Shown here piece by piece: positions 1-10,068 of a stretch of DNA of 64,000 nucleotides. Location: positions 1 through 64,000 of the forward strand of contig CAJMRY010000003.1 in assembly GCA_905215935.1 (NCBI GenBank). The letters run 5' to 3'. A model generated the notes under the pieces. The model was not told where the DNA came from. It saw only the letters and a list, made by a program, of their open reading frames with translations, and searched no databases. Source of the stretch: an uncultured bacterium (lineage in GTDB: Bacteria; Bacillota; Clostridia; TANB77; CAG-508). Position 1 is the stretch's first letter, and each line of letters begins with the position of its first letter. A program made the position numbers and the translations under genes.

Positions 1-724
1 CATCAAATCCTCGTCCTGAATTATTTGGTGATTTATATCCGTTTTTTTGTGCTTCTGCTGCTAATTCATTTAATGTAATATATAATGCTGTATAATGCAC
101 TCTTGATGCTTTTGCTCCTGGTATTGCATTATAACTTCCATCTGAGTTTTGCATTGCATTATAATATGAACTATAAGTGTTTTTTACATGATTCCATATT
201 GCATATTGTTGTACTGCAAATAATGTTGTCTTATCATTTAATACATCATCAACTGCCTTTGTTATCCATTCATCATTAATTCCATTTCCTTTTAACTTTT
301 TATTTAATAATCCATTTCCATTAGAATCTTTATATGTATTATATTTCTTCATTATATTTATAAGATTTTGTCTCATTGCTTTTTGTGTCGCACTGTCTGT
401 TCCTTCTGTTAAATACATATTATCTAATAACCATTGCATTGCACTAGAGTTTGTTACTACTGCACCTTTTGTTGTATACATGCTTAATCCATCATCATTG
501 AGTTGCATTCCTGTTTTTAAAGTTGCTCCACCTCTGGCACAGTATAAATTACTATATCCATTAATCTTAACTGTAAATATAGATGTATTACCAATACCAC
601 GTCCAGTATTACTCATGTTAGAAACAACTATTTGGGCTGATTTTACAAAATTTGGTATAAGCATTGTAATAAGCATACATAAAATAATTGTTACACTAAT
701 TAATTTTAATATTTTGTCTTTCAT
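1..724 (-). CDS. Surface protein with thioester (TQXA-like) domain, C-terminus outside window
   Basis: This is the N-terminal 241 residues of a secreted protein. It begins with a signal peptide or anchor (MKDKILKLISVTIILCMLIT). It then shows the hallmarks of Gram-positive thioester domains: a YC motif near residue 64 (YCARGGA), a WLLDNMYL segment, and a late QQYAIW motif matching the QxAIW signature, whose Gln would form the thioester with the Cys. Such domains are found at the tips of adhesins and bind host surfaces covalently. The start has a GGGAGTG ribosome site. The frame runs off the window edge, so cell-wall anchoring cannot be judged. The family call is from motifs seen; the binding role is inferred. 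Confidence 0.75.
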   Translation of the reverse strand, partial: MKDKILKLISVTIILCMLITMLIPNFVKSAQIVVSNMSNTGRGIGNTSIFTVKINGYSNLYCARGGATLKTGMQLNDDGLSMYTTKGAVVTNSSAMQWLLDNMYLTEGTDSATQKAMRQNLINIMKKYNTYKDSNGNGLLNKKLKGNGINDEWITKAVDDVLNDKTTLFAVQQYAIWNHVKNTYSSYYNAMQNSDGSYNAIPGAKASRVHYTALYITLNELAAEAQKNGYKSPNNSGRGFD

Positions 725-998
725 ATAAACACTCCCTCTTGATATTTTATTTTTTAATTAACAAAATAAAATATCATATTAATTGTATGATATTTAAACT
801 ATATTTCATTTATCTTCTGTGTAAATAGTGCGTTAGTATTATATTAAATTTATCCTCAAAAATCAATCATTTTTTACTATAATATATAAAATTTTATTAA
901 TATGATTTTATATATTAAATATCTTATATTGCTTAATTTATTTGTAAATATTTTAACTAATTTGCATATACTAAATAATAAAACAATGGAGGTAAAAT
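725..998. other. Divergent intergenic region between the thioester protein and asnB
   Basis: AT-rich spacer between two divergent starts. It must hold both promoters, but I cannot fix either one. A GGAGG site at about 989 serves asnB. I see no riboswitch fold or further gene. Confidence 0.5.
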
Positions 999-2849
999 AT
1001 GTGTGGATTAGTTGGCTTTGTTAATACTACAAAAGATATATCTGGATATCGAAATGTACTGTCTAAAATGAATAATACAATTTCAAGAAGAGGGCCTGAT
1101 GAAGAAGGCATGTATATAGAAGAAAACGTTTGCTTAGCGCATAAAAGGTTAATAGTAATAGATCCAAGTGGTGGCAAGCAACCTATGATATGTAAAAAAA
1201 ATTCGAATACTTATACAATTGTATATAATGGTCAAATATATAATACTCCCGAGTTAAAAGAACAATTAATTGAAAGTGGTTTCTCATTTGAAGGTCATTC
1301 AGATACTGAAATTTTATTAAAGAGTTATATAAAATGGGGGCATAATGTTGTTAACAAATTAAATGGTATTTTCTCTTTTGCTGTATGGGATTCAAATAAA
1401 AAAGAATTATTTATGGCAAGGGATCATTTTGGAGTAAAACCATTTTATTATACTATTATAGATAATACTTTAGTATTTGCATCTGAAGTAAAAGCACTTT
1501 TTGAATTTCCTGGTATTACTGCGAAAATTGATCAAGAAGGAATTAGTGAATTATTTGGACTTCGGACCTAGTCATACTCCAGGTAATCGGAATATTTAAA
1601 GATATTTATGAACTAAAGCCTGCAAGTTATGCTATATTTAACTCTTCAGGATTACATGTAAATAAATATTGGTCCTTAGTTTCCAAACCACATACTGATA
1701 ACTTTTCGGTTACTTGTGATAAAGTAAAGTTTTTATTAGAAGATGCTATAAGAAGACAGCTTGTATCTGATGTTCCTTTATGTACTTTTCTTTCTGGTGG
1801 ATTAGATTCTAGTATCATCACTTTATATGCCTCTAATTATGCGCAAGAAAAAGGATTACCGCCTTTAAACACTTACTCTGTAGATTATGTAGATAATGAT
1901 AAAAATTTTGTTAAAACTGATTTTCAGCCAAATTCAGATAACTACTATATTAATTTAATGAAAGAAATGTTAAACACAAATCATCATAATATTATTTTAG
2001 ATACTCCTGAACTTGTCAAAAGCTTAGAAGATGCCATGATTGCAAGAGATTATCCTGGAATGGCAGATGTAGATTCTTCTTTACTTCTATTTTGTAAAAA
2101 TGTAAAGCCTCATGCTACAGTAACTTTAACTGGTGAATGTTCTGATGAAATATTTGGTGGATATCCTTGGTTTTTCCGTGCCGATAGCTTAAATAGTGGT
2201 ACTTTCCCTTGGTCAATTGCTATAACTGAGCGTCAAACTTTATTAAATCCTTCTGTAGCTCAAAAAGTTCATTTAAAAGATTATATTAATTATCGTTATA
2301 AAGAAAGCTTAGATGAAGTAACTATTTTAGATGAAGATTCCGAAGAAACAAAACAAAAAAGAAAAATATCTCATTTAACTTTAAACTGGTTTATGCAAAC
2401 ATTACTAGATAGATCTGACCGTATGGCTATGTATAACGGTTTTGAAATAAGAGTACCATTTTGTGACTATCGTTTAGCAGAATATGTATGGAATATACCT
2501 TGGGAAATTAAAGCTTTAAATGGACGTGAAAAGGGACTTCTTCGTTATATAATGAAAGATATCCTTCCAGAAGAAATAGTTGATAGAAAAAAGAGTCCAT
2601 ATCCTAAGACATGGAACCCTACTTATCTTGCCAAAGTAAAAGGTATGCTTACAAAAATAATGGAAGATAAAAATGCTCCTATTAATAATTTACTAAATAG
2701 AGGGTATATTTTAGATATTATAGAAACAGATGGAAAGGCCTTTACTAGACCATGGTTTGGTCAATTAATGACACGGACCACAGCTTATGGCTTATCTTTG
2801 CCAGGTAAATATGTGGCTTGAAAAGTATCAACCTGAAATTGAGATTTAA
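999..2849 (+). CDS. asnB: Asparagine synthase (glutamine-hydrolysing), with three CGG +1 sites
   Basis: Makes asparagine from aspartate, glutamine and ATP. The protein starts MCGLVGF, with the Cys2 glutaminase nucleophile, and carries the amidotransferase domain in about residues 1-200. The synthetase domain follows with its SGGLDSS PP-loop. The gene is broken in the standard frame at CGG triplets 1563-1565, 1588-1590 and 2774-2776. Omitting the C of each gives GLGPSHTPGNGIF at the domain junction and a C-terminus ending in WLEKYQPEIEI, both typical of AsnB; reading CGG as Arg gives early termination or a nonsense tail. The reconstructed length is 615 aa, normal for Bacillota AsnB. RBS GGAGG lies 7 nt before the ATG. 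A pseudogene is the alternative, but there is no lesion other than these three identical ones. Confidence 0.93.
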
Positions 2850-2855
2850 AATATT

Positions 2856-2884
2856 TAGAGGGTTTCAATTATTAGAACCCTCTA
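2856..2884. terminator. Hairpin terminator between convergent asnB and the HTH-CYTH gene
   Basis: TAGAGGGTTT and AACCCTCTA arms around a 9-10 nt loop. It sits between the converging 3' ends and overlaps the stop codon of the minus-strand gene, so it may serve both directions. U-runs are weak. Confidence 0.6.
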
Positions 2885-3682
2885 TGTTTTACAATTATAA
2901 TTTATTTTTTCATACATTAAATATGAATACCCCTTCAAATTTCGTCTTGTTATATCTAAATTCATTTCTTTAATAAATTCTAGTAATAATTTATTTGCTT
3001 CTTTAATTGGTATAGTTTTATTATATATCTCAACTTCTATAAAATATCCTAATCCTTCTACTTCGTCCAAAGATATCTCAAAAACATCTTTAAAAATAAA
3101 GCTATCTCTATTTTTCTTCACTTCACATACCTTATTAATACGAATACCTTTTAGTATATTAATAGTAGCTTCTAACTCTGAAACTTCTGTCTCATATTCT
3201 GCAATATGAATATCGGATTCTTTTTCTCCAAAATATATCTTTTTATAGCATAATATGTATCTATCTTTTTGTATCCTAATTCTAATACATTCATCATCAA
3301 TATTACCACCAAAAAATTGTGGATTTTCTGGTGAAAAATAAATATCATGTTGTTTCTTATTAGTATGCTTCACATTTTTATTTTTAAAATATTCTAGTAG
3401 TTCTTGATATTTTGTTTGTTCAATTTCTAGTTTAACTTCAATTTCGATACTATCCACATTCTTCTTTCCTATTATTCTTTCACCTTGCATTAATTCATTT
3501 AGAGATATTCCCAAAATTTCGCTAATTGTTATAAATAGTGATAAATCTGGCATATATTTTCCAGTTTCCCATCTAGAAACAGTTTTGCTTGTTACTCCTA
3601 ATAAATCTGCTAATTCTTTTTGTTTCATATTTTTCTCTTTTCTAATTTCTCCAATAAATTTTCCTATTTTTCCTTGATCCAT
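2882..3682 (-). CDS. HTH (Xre) – CYTH domain fusion protein
   Basis: The N-terminal ~65 residues form an Xre-type helix-turn-helix (KQKELADLLGVTSKTVSRWETG). From about residue 78 a CYTH domain follows: an EIEVKLEI start, RIRI, alternating charged strands, FIEVEIY and an RRNLKGYSYL end. CYTH enzymes act on triphosphates (thiamine triphosphatase, class IV adenylyl cyclase) in an acidic/basic beta-tunnel, so this looks like a regulator with a built-in nucleotide or polyphosphate sensor or enzyme. The start at 3682 follows GGAGGG; the longer upstream frame lacks an RBS. Domains are seen; ligand and targets are unknown. Confidence 0.75.
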   Translation of the reverse strand: MDQGKIGKFIGEIRKEKNMKQKELADLLGVTSKTVSRWETGKYMPDLSLFITISEILGISLNELMQGERIIGKKNVDSIEIEVKLEIEQTKYQELLEYFKNKNVKHTNKKQHDIYFSPENPQFFGGNIDDECIRIRIQKDRYILCYKKIYFGEKESDIHIAEYETEVSELEATINILKGIRINKVCEVKKNRDSFIFKDVFEISLDEVEGLGYFIEVEIYNKTIPIKEANKLLLEFIKEMNLDITRRNLKGYSYLMYEKINYNCKT

Positions 3683-4023
3683 TTTCCCTCCTTTTGTTAA
3701 TAATACTACAATTAACAACACAAATAAAGCCCACAAATAGCGAATTATATACTACCATATTATGTTCTTTATTTATATATACTTCTATTTTCTTCACTCA
3801 TAAATTCACATCCTCAGTAAGCGCTATTATGGAATCGTTGTTCTGTTGCGTCAAGTATATAATTTATATTTCTTAAAATATGGTTCCATTTTTGAGATAC
3901 ACAAAAAAGAGAAGTAGACAAGAGCATCTACTTCTCTTAGGTGTCGTCCGAAGACTTCCACCCTAATCCTTGTATATATTATAATATATAGTAATATTAT
4001 ATGCAATGTTTTTTTTAATATTT
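3683..4023. other. Intergenic stretch without a recognised gene
   Basis: Contains the minus-strand terminator at 3910-3935 and the promoter region of the HTH-CYTH gene. A short CG-rich patch (GTCGTCCGAAGAC) lies near 3942. I see no supported gene. Confidence 0.5.
3910..3935 (-). terminator. Terminator of the Abi/HEPN gene
   Basis: Nine-bp stem AGAAGTAGA/TCTACTTCT with an 8-nt loop. On the minus strand it is followed by a CTTTTTTG run, as in intrinsic terminators. It lies about 90 nt beyond the stop of the upstream gene. Confidence 0.75.
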
Positions 4024-5008
4024 TTAATTTTTCTTGAAATCTAAAAATGTTAAAAAATCTCTTATTTTTTGCTTGTCACTTGTTAAAATAATTTGATCAA
4101 AAACTTGCCTTGGAACATTTTTTTCTAGAATATTAATATATTTTAAATAATCATTAATATTTATTATTATTTCTTTATTATTTTTATTTAATTTTTTTAA
4201 AATATATGAAACCAGTATAATATAGTCAGTTATACTATTAAAATTTATATTTTGTATTTTAGTGTCATTTTCTATTAATTTAACTAGATTTTTATTTATA
4301 CTTCTTTCTTTAAACCTTGTATCAAAAATAACATTATTATGTGCTATGGCATTTCTTAAATCTTTTAAAACAAATATTATACTTTGAACTAAGACTCCGT
4401 CCTGAATCAAAAGAAATATTTAGTCCTAAATCTTTTGAAATATTTTTTCTGGTTTTTAAATTTAATGTTGATATAATATTTCCAAATTCACCTAAAGTTA
4501 TAATTTCAAAAATTGCCCATATAGGAATATTTTCATCTTTTTTTAAATAATGTGAAACAATATTATTATCTGATGCATATTTATTAGCAATAGTATTTTG
4601 GATTCTACTAAATGTATCTAATCTTTTCTTATATGAACTTTTATATTTGTCATCTTTATACGATTTATAATCTACCATTAATTTAGAGTAAACTTCACTA
4701 AAGCTTTCTGTTTTTCCTTCCTGTATAATTATCTCTAATGCATAACTCTTTAATGCTGTTTCAATAAACATTACCTGTGGATATAATAATGCTTTTAATT
4801 TACTATCAAATTCTATTATTGAAATTAATTCATTAAAGTTTCTAAAATTAATTTTATTATTTGGATTTTTTATATATCTATACCCTTTATACCCATGATA
4901 ATAACCTATATTTTTTAACCTCTTTTTGTCATTACTACCTCCAATTTGCATATTATGTTCTTCTCTTAAATACTTCATTAATGCATTAATGCTTTTTATG
5001 TTGCCCAT
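4024..5008 (-). CDS. Abi_2-family abortive infection protein with HEPN motif; one CGG +1 site
   Basis: Related to AbiD/AbiF phage-exclusion proteins. The N-terminal half has the family pattern (LKNIGYYHGYKGYRY, ELISIIEFDSKLKALLYPQVMFIETALKS split over the region). The C-terminal half carries LRNAIAHNN, an R-N-x-x-A-H HEPN ribonuclease-type motif. The halves lie in different frames, joined at CGG 4399-4397 (minus). Dropping its C gives SGGVLVQ and one 327-aa protein of normal family size. Without the shift the HEPN motif is lost. RBS AGGAGG precedes the ATG. Single gene, no obvious partner toxin or antitoxin. RNase activity is inferred from the motif only. Confidence 0.82.
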
Positions 5009-5188
5009 CTATAACCTCCTTTTTAGCTATATATTCCATGGTATTTGAATTTACAGTTTTAATTTAAGCAAAATTTCTATACCTTCATAATTTAATTTAT
5101 GCTTCGTATTTTAGAACATTTGTTCTATTTTGTCAAGTACTATTAAAAAAGAAAATTAACCTTGTTTTCACTACAAATCACAATTCCC

Positions 5189-5370
5189 TTAAAAGTACAT
5201 ACTAGCATCCCACTGGTTATATATAAAAATTTAAACCAATCGCCGACTCCTCATATTTTGACATTACCCCAAAATGAAATGCGTGGTATTAAACTTATTC
5301 ATAGCAGTCACCCACCACGCTTCAAGATTGTTTTAAATTTTTATATATAACCAGTGGGATGCGGTAACAT
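5189..5370. repeat. Structured dispersed repeat, copy 1
   Basis: About 182 bp. Conserved outer flanks are TTAAAAGTACAT (left) and GCGGTAACAT (right). Inside lie ~36-bp complementary arms (left 5206-5241, right 5326-5361; outer part CCCACTGG/CCAGTGGG, inner part TTTAAACCAATC). The core begins CGCCGAC and holds an inner GCGTGGT/ACCACGC hairpin. Copies 2 and 3 share flanks and core but differ in the outer arm sequence. It could be a structured RNA or a MITE-like element; I cannot name the family. The rest of the 5009-5707 gap shows no gene. Confidence 0.8.
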
Positions 5371-5707
5371 TGTCTCTCAATAAAAAATAATCAGTGAATA
5401 TTAAAACCTCTTTCTACACTAAAAATAAAGAAAAGTTTAAACTAATTCCTACTTCTTAGAAAATAACCTAAACTCTTCTTCATCCCACACTATTCATAAT
5501 AATTAAATTCTATTTGTTCATTAATGTCAAACTAACTTTTACCGCTTCTTCATTTAAAATTCATTACATATACATATATTAACACTATATTTATAATCGC
5601 TAAAACTAATATTTCTTATATTATTTTTATTATATTATAAAATAAATCACCTTCTCATTTTGCTTTAAGCCTATAAGTAATAAACCAAAATATTTACAAC
5701 CTCTATT

Positions 5708-6613
5708 TTATTTCTTCCTTAATTTAGCAATAAAAAATCCTTCATATAATTTGCTAGGACAAACACATATTGTTCCTTCTATAGTTACAGGAAGCACCTG
5801 AATATCTCTAAATATTTCTTCACTAATTGGAACAATTTCCACTTTCCCACTTTTTAAAATCTTTAATAAATTATTCTCATTTTCGTTTTTTAAAATCGAA
5901 CAAGTAGAATATATCATTTCATGTCCTGGCTTTAATATTTCTACTGCTTTTTTTAATAGTTCAAATTGTACTCTTGAAGACCTATCTATCAATTCTTCTT
6001 TAAAGTATCTTTCTAATTTTTCATCATTTAAACAAATAGTTCCACTTCCACTACAAGGTGCATCTAATAATATCTTATCAAATGATAAAAAGCTATTTAA
6101 TTTTCTTGCATCTTCTACTAATACGCAAATTCCATTTGCACCTTGTTTTTCTATATTATATTTTAACCTTTCAGAACGTACTTTATTTTTCTCACATGCA
6201 GTTATTAATGCTTTTCCATTAGATAACGCCGAAACTTGAGTTGTTTTTCCTCCAGGAGCTGCTGCCATGTCTAATATATTTTCATTTTCTTTTGGAGATA
6301 AAATAATTGGTGGTAACATAGATGATAAGCTTTGCAAATATATCTCTCCATTATTATAAATATTTAATTCTCTAATTTTATTTTCATCCGCTTCCTCTAT
6401 AATTAAAGCATCTTTGCTCCATATAACTTCTTTATATTTTATATTAGATTCATTTAAAGCTTTCTTTATATTATCTACATTTGTTTTTAATGTATTTACT
6501 CTTAATGTTACTGGTCTTTTTTCTAAATACCCTTGAATTATATTATTAGTTATCTTCTCTCCATATTGTTCTAATAATAATTTATATAAAAAATCTGGTA
6601 CTTTATTTAACAT
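5708..6613 (-). CDS. RsmB/NOP2/Sun-family rRNA (cytosine-5) methyltransferase
   Basis: SAM-dependent RNA m5C methyltransferase. Seen: motif I region LDMAAAPGGKTTQ, the catalytic motif IV LLDAPCSGSGT (Cys-containing PCSG) and motif VI YSTCSIL with the second catalytic cysteine. An N-terminal extension of about 100 residues precedes the Rossmann domain, as in RsmF/YebU-like enzymes. About 301 aa from the start at 6613, chosen because GAGGGAG lies just upstream; the frame also opens earlier without an RBS. It follows the exchanger gene closely, so they are probably cotranscribed. Target cytosine unknown. Confidence 0.85.
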   Translation of the reverse strand: MLNKVPDFLYKLLLEQYGEKITNNIIQGYLEKRPVTLRVNTLKTNVDNIKKALNESNIKYKEVIWSKDALIIEEADENKIRELNIYNNGEIYLQSLSSMLPPIILSPKENENILDMAAAPGGKTTQVSALSNGKALITACEKNKVRSERLKYNIEKQGANGICVLVEDARKLNSFLSFDKILLDAPCSGSGTICLNDEKLERYFKEELIDRSSRVQFELLKKAVEILKPGHEMIYSTCSILKNENENNLLKILKSGKVEIVPISEEIFRDIQVLPVTIEGTICVCPSKLYEGFFIAKLRKK

Positions 6614-6632
6614 ATTTTTGCTCCCTCTTAAT

Positions 6633-7595
6633 TTATTTAACAAAAGAAATTATCATATATCCTATATACAAAATAAAATATATCAAACCATTCATTCTAG
6701 TCATTTTATTTTTTGGCGGTATAATTGGAAATAGTGCAAGTACTATTGTTGCAAGTGCTAAAATAATTAAATCTGTATTATAACTTAAGTTATAATACAT
6801 TGGTCTAATAACTGCTGTACTTCCTATTATTAATAACATATTAAAAATATTTGAACCTAATATATTTCCAATTGCAATATCACTTTTTCCCTTTATTGCA
6901 GCAGAAACACTTGTAACTAATTCTGGAAGACTTGTTCCTATTGCTAAAATAGTAATACTTATTATTTTTTCACTTAAATTAAAATGTTCTGCTATATTTA
7001 CAGCATTATTTACAGTTAAATCTCCACCAAATTTTAATGCTATAATGCCTAAAATAATATATATTATATCTTTTAATGTAGAATTTTTACTTTCTTCTTT
7101 TGTTACATTTTCTTTTTCATCTTTTTCTTTATCAAATTTTTCACCTTTAAAAGCCATAACTATAGTATATATTATAAATAATACAAATAGTATCATTAAT
7201 ATTATTGCATCCACTCTTGTTACATCTTGTCCCATATTACATATTAATGCAAAAACAATTGTTACTGCTAAACATATTGGTATTTCTATTAATCTTGTTT
7301 CTCTTTTAAAAGATATTGATTGAATTATTGTAGATACTCCTAGAATAAGAAGCAGATTACAAATATTACTTCCAATAACATTCCCAATAGCCATATCTGA
7401 ATGACCGTCTAAAGCTGATGTTATACTAACAAACAATTCTGGCATTGATGTTCCTATAGATATTATAGTTAATCCTATTATAATTTCTGGTATATGAAAC
7501 TTTTTAGCTATACTACTTGAACCATCTACTAAAAAATCTGCACCTTTAATTAATAAAACAAAACCTATAAGTATTAAAATTACTGATATAAACAT
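6633..7595 (-). CDS. Calcium/sodium antiporter (CaCA family)
   Basis: About 320 aa with ten or so hydrophobic helices in two inverted halves. Each half has the alpha-repeat signature: GTSMPELFVS...AIGNVIGSNICNLLL in the first and GTSLPELVTS...AIGNILGSNIFNMLL in the second. An acidic/lysine-rich cytoplasmic loop (KGEKFDKEKDEKENV) lies between them. This architecture matches YrbG-type Ca2+/Na+ exchangers of the inner membrane. The ion specificity is inferred from the family. The downstream methyltransferase start lies about 20 nt inside the 3' end. Confidence 0.9.
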   Translation of the reverse strand: MFISVILILIGFVLLIKGADFLVDGSSSIAKKFHIPEIIIGLTIISIGTSMPELFVSITSALDGHSDMAIGNVIGSNICNLLLILGVSTIIQSISFKRETRLIEIPICLAVTIVFALICNMGQDVTRVDAIILMILFVLFIIYTIVMAFKGEKFDKEKDEKENVTKEESKNSTLKDIIYIILGIIALKFGGDLTVNNAVNIAEHFNLSEKIISITILAIGTSLPELVTSVSAAIKGKSDIAIGNILGSNIFNMLLIIGSTAVIRPMYYNLSYNTDLIILALATIVLALFPIIPPKNKMTRMNGLIYFILYIGYMIISFVK

Positions 7596-7767
7596 AAATC
7601 TCTTATCTCCTAAACTTTTTATAATTTCTCTTTTCTGTATTTATTTTATAAATATAGATATTTTATCATAATATTTTATTTGATTCAATTGGTTATTTTT
7701 AATAATTTCGTTTGTTTATACTCCTTTCTAAATATTAAACAAATATGCCACACAGTCCATATTTCAC

Positions 7768-7949
7768 TTAAAAGCACACGCTAGCATACCAATAGTTATT
7801 ATATATTTTTTAAACCAATCGCCGACTTCTCATATTTTGACATTAACAAAATATAAAATGCGTGGTATTAAACTTGTTTATAGCAGTCACACACCACGCT
7901 TCAAGATTGGTTTAAAAAATATATAATAACTATTGGTATGCGGTAACAT
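7768..7949. repeat. Structured dispersed repeat, copy 2
   Basis: Same flanks and core as copy 1 in the same orientation (core starts CGCCGACTTC and ends CACGCTTCAAGATTGG). The outer arms are different: ACCAATAG pairs with CTATTGGT. Complementarity is complete although the sequence differs from copy 1, i.e. compensatory change. It lies in the 7596-8032 gap between the exchanger and the ligase, where I see no gene. Confidence 0.8.
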
Positions 7950-8032
7950 GTCTCTAAAGTAAAAACACACCATCAATTATAATATAAACAAAAAAATAGT
8001 GCTCATCAAAAATAAGCACCATAAACTAATAT

Positions 8033-9764
8033 TTATTTATTTTCTAAAATTCTAGCTAATTCTTCTTTTCTCTTTGTTTTATGTGTAGTCGTTTTTATAA
8101 GCGGTTCTTTTGTTAATATCATACTTTTTATATATTTATATGGCGGAAAAGTTTTATTAATCTCTTTTATCTTCTCCCATATTATTTTATATAACTCATC
8201 TTCAGATATATCTTTATATTTTTCTTTTACAACCTTTTCATTATACACTACTTTAACTGCTACTTTTAAATCATTTTTATCTTCTTTTTCAGATATTCCA
8301 TAAACAAAAGATTCTTCTACTTCTTCTAAACGATTTACAAGAGTTTCTAATTCATCTGGAAATACCTTTTTACCATTTTTTAGAACTATAACATCTTTAT
8401 CTCTACCAGTTAAAAATAAATATCCTTCATCATCAAAATATCCTAAATCACCAGTATAAAACCATCCATCTTTTAAAACTTTATTTGTAGCTTCTTCATC
8501 TTTATAATATCCAAGCATTACATTGGGACCTTTAACTCTTACTTCTCCGATACCATTTTCATCTTTATTTGCTAAATCAATTTCTACACTTTTCATTGCA
8601 AAACCAACAGATCCTGGCTTTGTATAGTAATCGTTCTCTGCTGCTATAACAGGTGAAGTTTCTGTAAGACCATATCCTTGAACAACATGTATTCCCATTT
8701 CATTAAATTTAATAGCTACCCTTTTATCAAGTGGTGCTCCTCCGACAAACAACAAACCTCATTTTTCCACCAAGCTGATCTAGTATTTGTTTAAATATAA
8801 TTCTTCTTAAATCAATATGAAGTTTTAGTAAAAAATTACTGATTTTTGTAACAAAATTTATGAGCTTAGTTTTTCCTTGTTTTTCTATTTCCTTTTCTAT
8901 ATTAGTATATATTTTATCAACTAAAAGTGGTACTCCAACAAAAACAGATACTTGATATTCTACTAAATTTTGTTTTATATATCTTAGTCCATCTGGAAAT
9001 ACTGTTTTTACACCTGCAGCTAACATTACAATAATACATGTTGAACCAAATATATGATGAAATGGTAAAAATGCAATATTGGTATCTGTTTGAAAAAATT
9101 TCTCAACCATTAACATATCACATACATTATTTGCAATTCCATATTGATTAAGCATTACAGCTTTTGATTTTGATGTTGTTCCAGATGTAAAAAGCAATAT
9201 ACTCATTTTATGAGAATCTATTTTATAATCTATAAATTCCTTTTCTCCATTATTTATTTTTTCATATCCACCATCTAGTAATTCTCCAAAATTTTTATAT
9301 CCTGATAGTTTACTCATACATATATATTCTTTTATATTAGTTTTTCCATTTTCTTTAATAATTTTTATACTCTCTTCATATTTTTCATCAAATACTATTG
9401 CTGATACTTCACTTCTTATTAAAGAATCTTCTAATTCATTTATCTGTAATTCTTTATCTATTGGAACAGAAACAATTCCTCCAAATAAATTACTTAAATG
9501 TGCAACTACCCATTCATATCTATTTCTACCTACTATAGCAATTCTTTTATCTTTTAAATTCAAACCAAATAAAGCTGTTCCAAAGGCATTTATATCGCTT
9601 ACCAAATCTGTATAAGTATGATTTATATATTCTATACTTTTATCTTCTTTTTTTACTTTTGTTACAAAAGCAATATTGTTTGTATAATTTTCTGCAGAGT
9701 TATATATAATCTCCTTTATATTATTAAATCTTGGAACATCCCTAAACTTATTTTTTTCTTTCAT
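8033..9764 (-). CDS. AMP-forming acyl-CoA ligase (long-chain type), one CGG +1 site
   Basis: Activates a carboxylic acid through an acyl-adenylate to the CoA thioester. Seen: P-loop LLFTSGTTSKSKAVMLN (A3), FLPFHHIFG, GYGLTETSPV (A5), YTGDLGYFDDEGYL (A7) and GRDKDVIVLKNGKKVFP (A8, hinge). The two parts are in different frames, joined at CGG 8744-8742 (minus). Dropping C restores CGGAPL, the near-invariant glycine-rich segment before A5. Reconstructed length is 576 aa, slightly short for fatty-acyl-CoA synthetases but complete. A substrate is not identifiable; fatty acid is the family default. Confidence 0.88.
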
Positions 9765-9849
9765 ATATTTATCTCCTTATATTATAGATTAGAAACAAGC
9801 TCAAATTATTAAACGTTTTTCTATTAATCTTTATTATAATATATTCTTC

Positions 9850-9900
9850 TAAACCAGATTAACACAATAATATTTCTTTGTCAATTTGCCGACTAGACAG
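9850..9900 (-). promoter_or_regulatory. Candidate promoter/operator of the acyl-CoA ligase
   Basis: On the minus strand a TTGACA box is followed about 17 nt later by TAATCT. Immediately upstream sits the imperfect palindrome GACTGTCTAGTC, of a type often bound by TetR regulators. The promoter is plausible; the operator is only a guess. Confidence 0.35.
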
Positions 9901-9910
9901 TCAAAAAAAT

Positions 9911-9937
9911 AAGACAAAAAGCCTAAGTTTTTGTCTT
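9911..9937 (-). terminator. Terminator of the metal-efflux operon
   Basis: Perfect 10-bp stem AAGACAAAAA/TTTTTGTCTT with loop GCCTAAG, followed on the minus strand by a run of T. It lies about 130 nt after the P-type ATPase stop. Confidence 0.8.
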
Positions 9938-10068
9938 AAAGATTTATCTACATTCTAATTCTATTAATATTAATTCACATTCATTTATTGCTTTTTTAAT
10001 ATATTTATTTAATGTATTCTCTGTTATAAAATGTATTTGATTATTTTCTATTTTTCTTATCTAGATAT

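Noticed and set aside
3936..3965. CG-rich patch GTCGTCCGAAGAC as another CGG site
   Set aside because: It lies outside any coding frame next to a terminator.
5189..7949. Integron attC sites or a CRISPR array
   Set aside because: The core is conserved rather than variable, there are no integrase or cas genes, and spacing is not periodic.
9940..10068. Short open frame after the ATPase stop
   Set aside because: About 35 codons without a start codon or RBS directly after a stop; no recognisable sequence.
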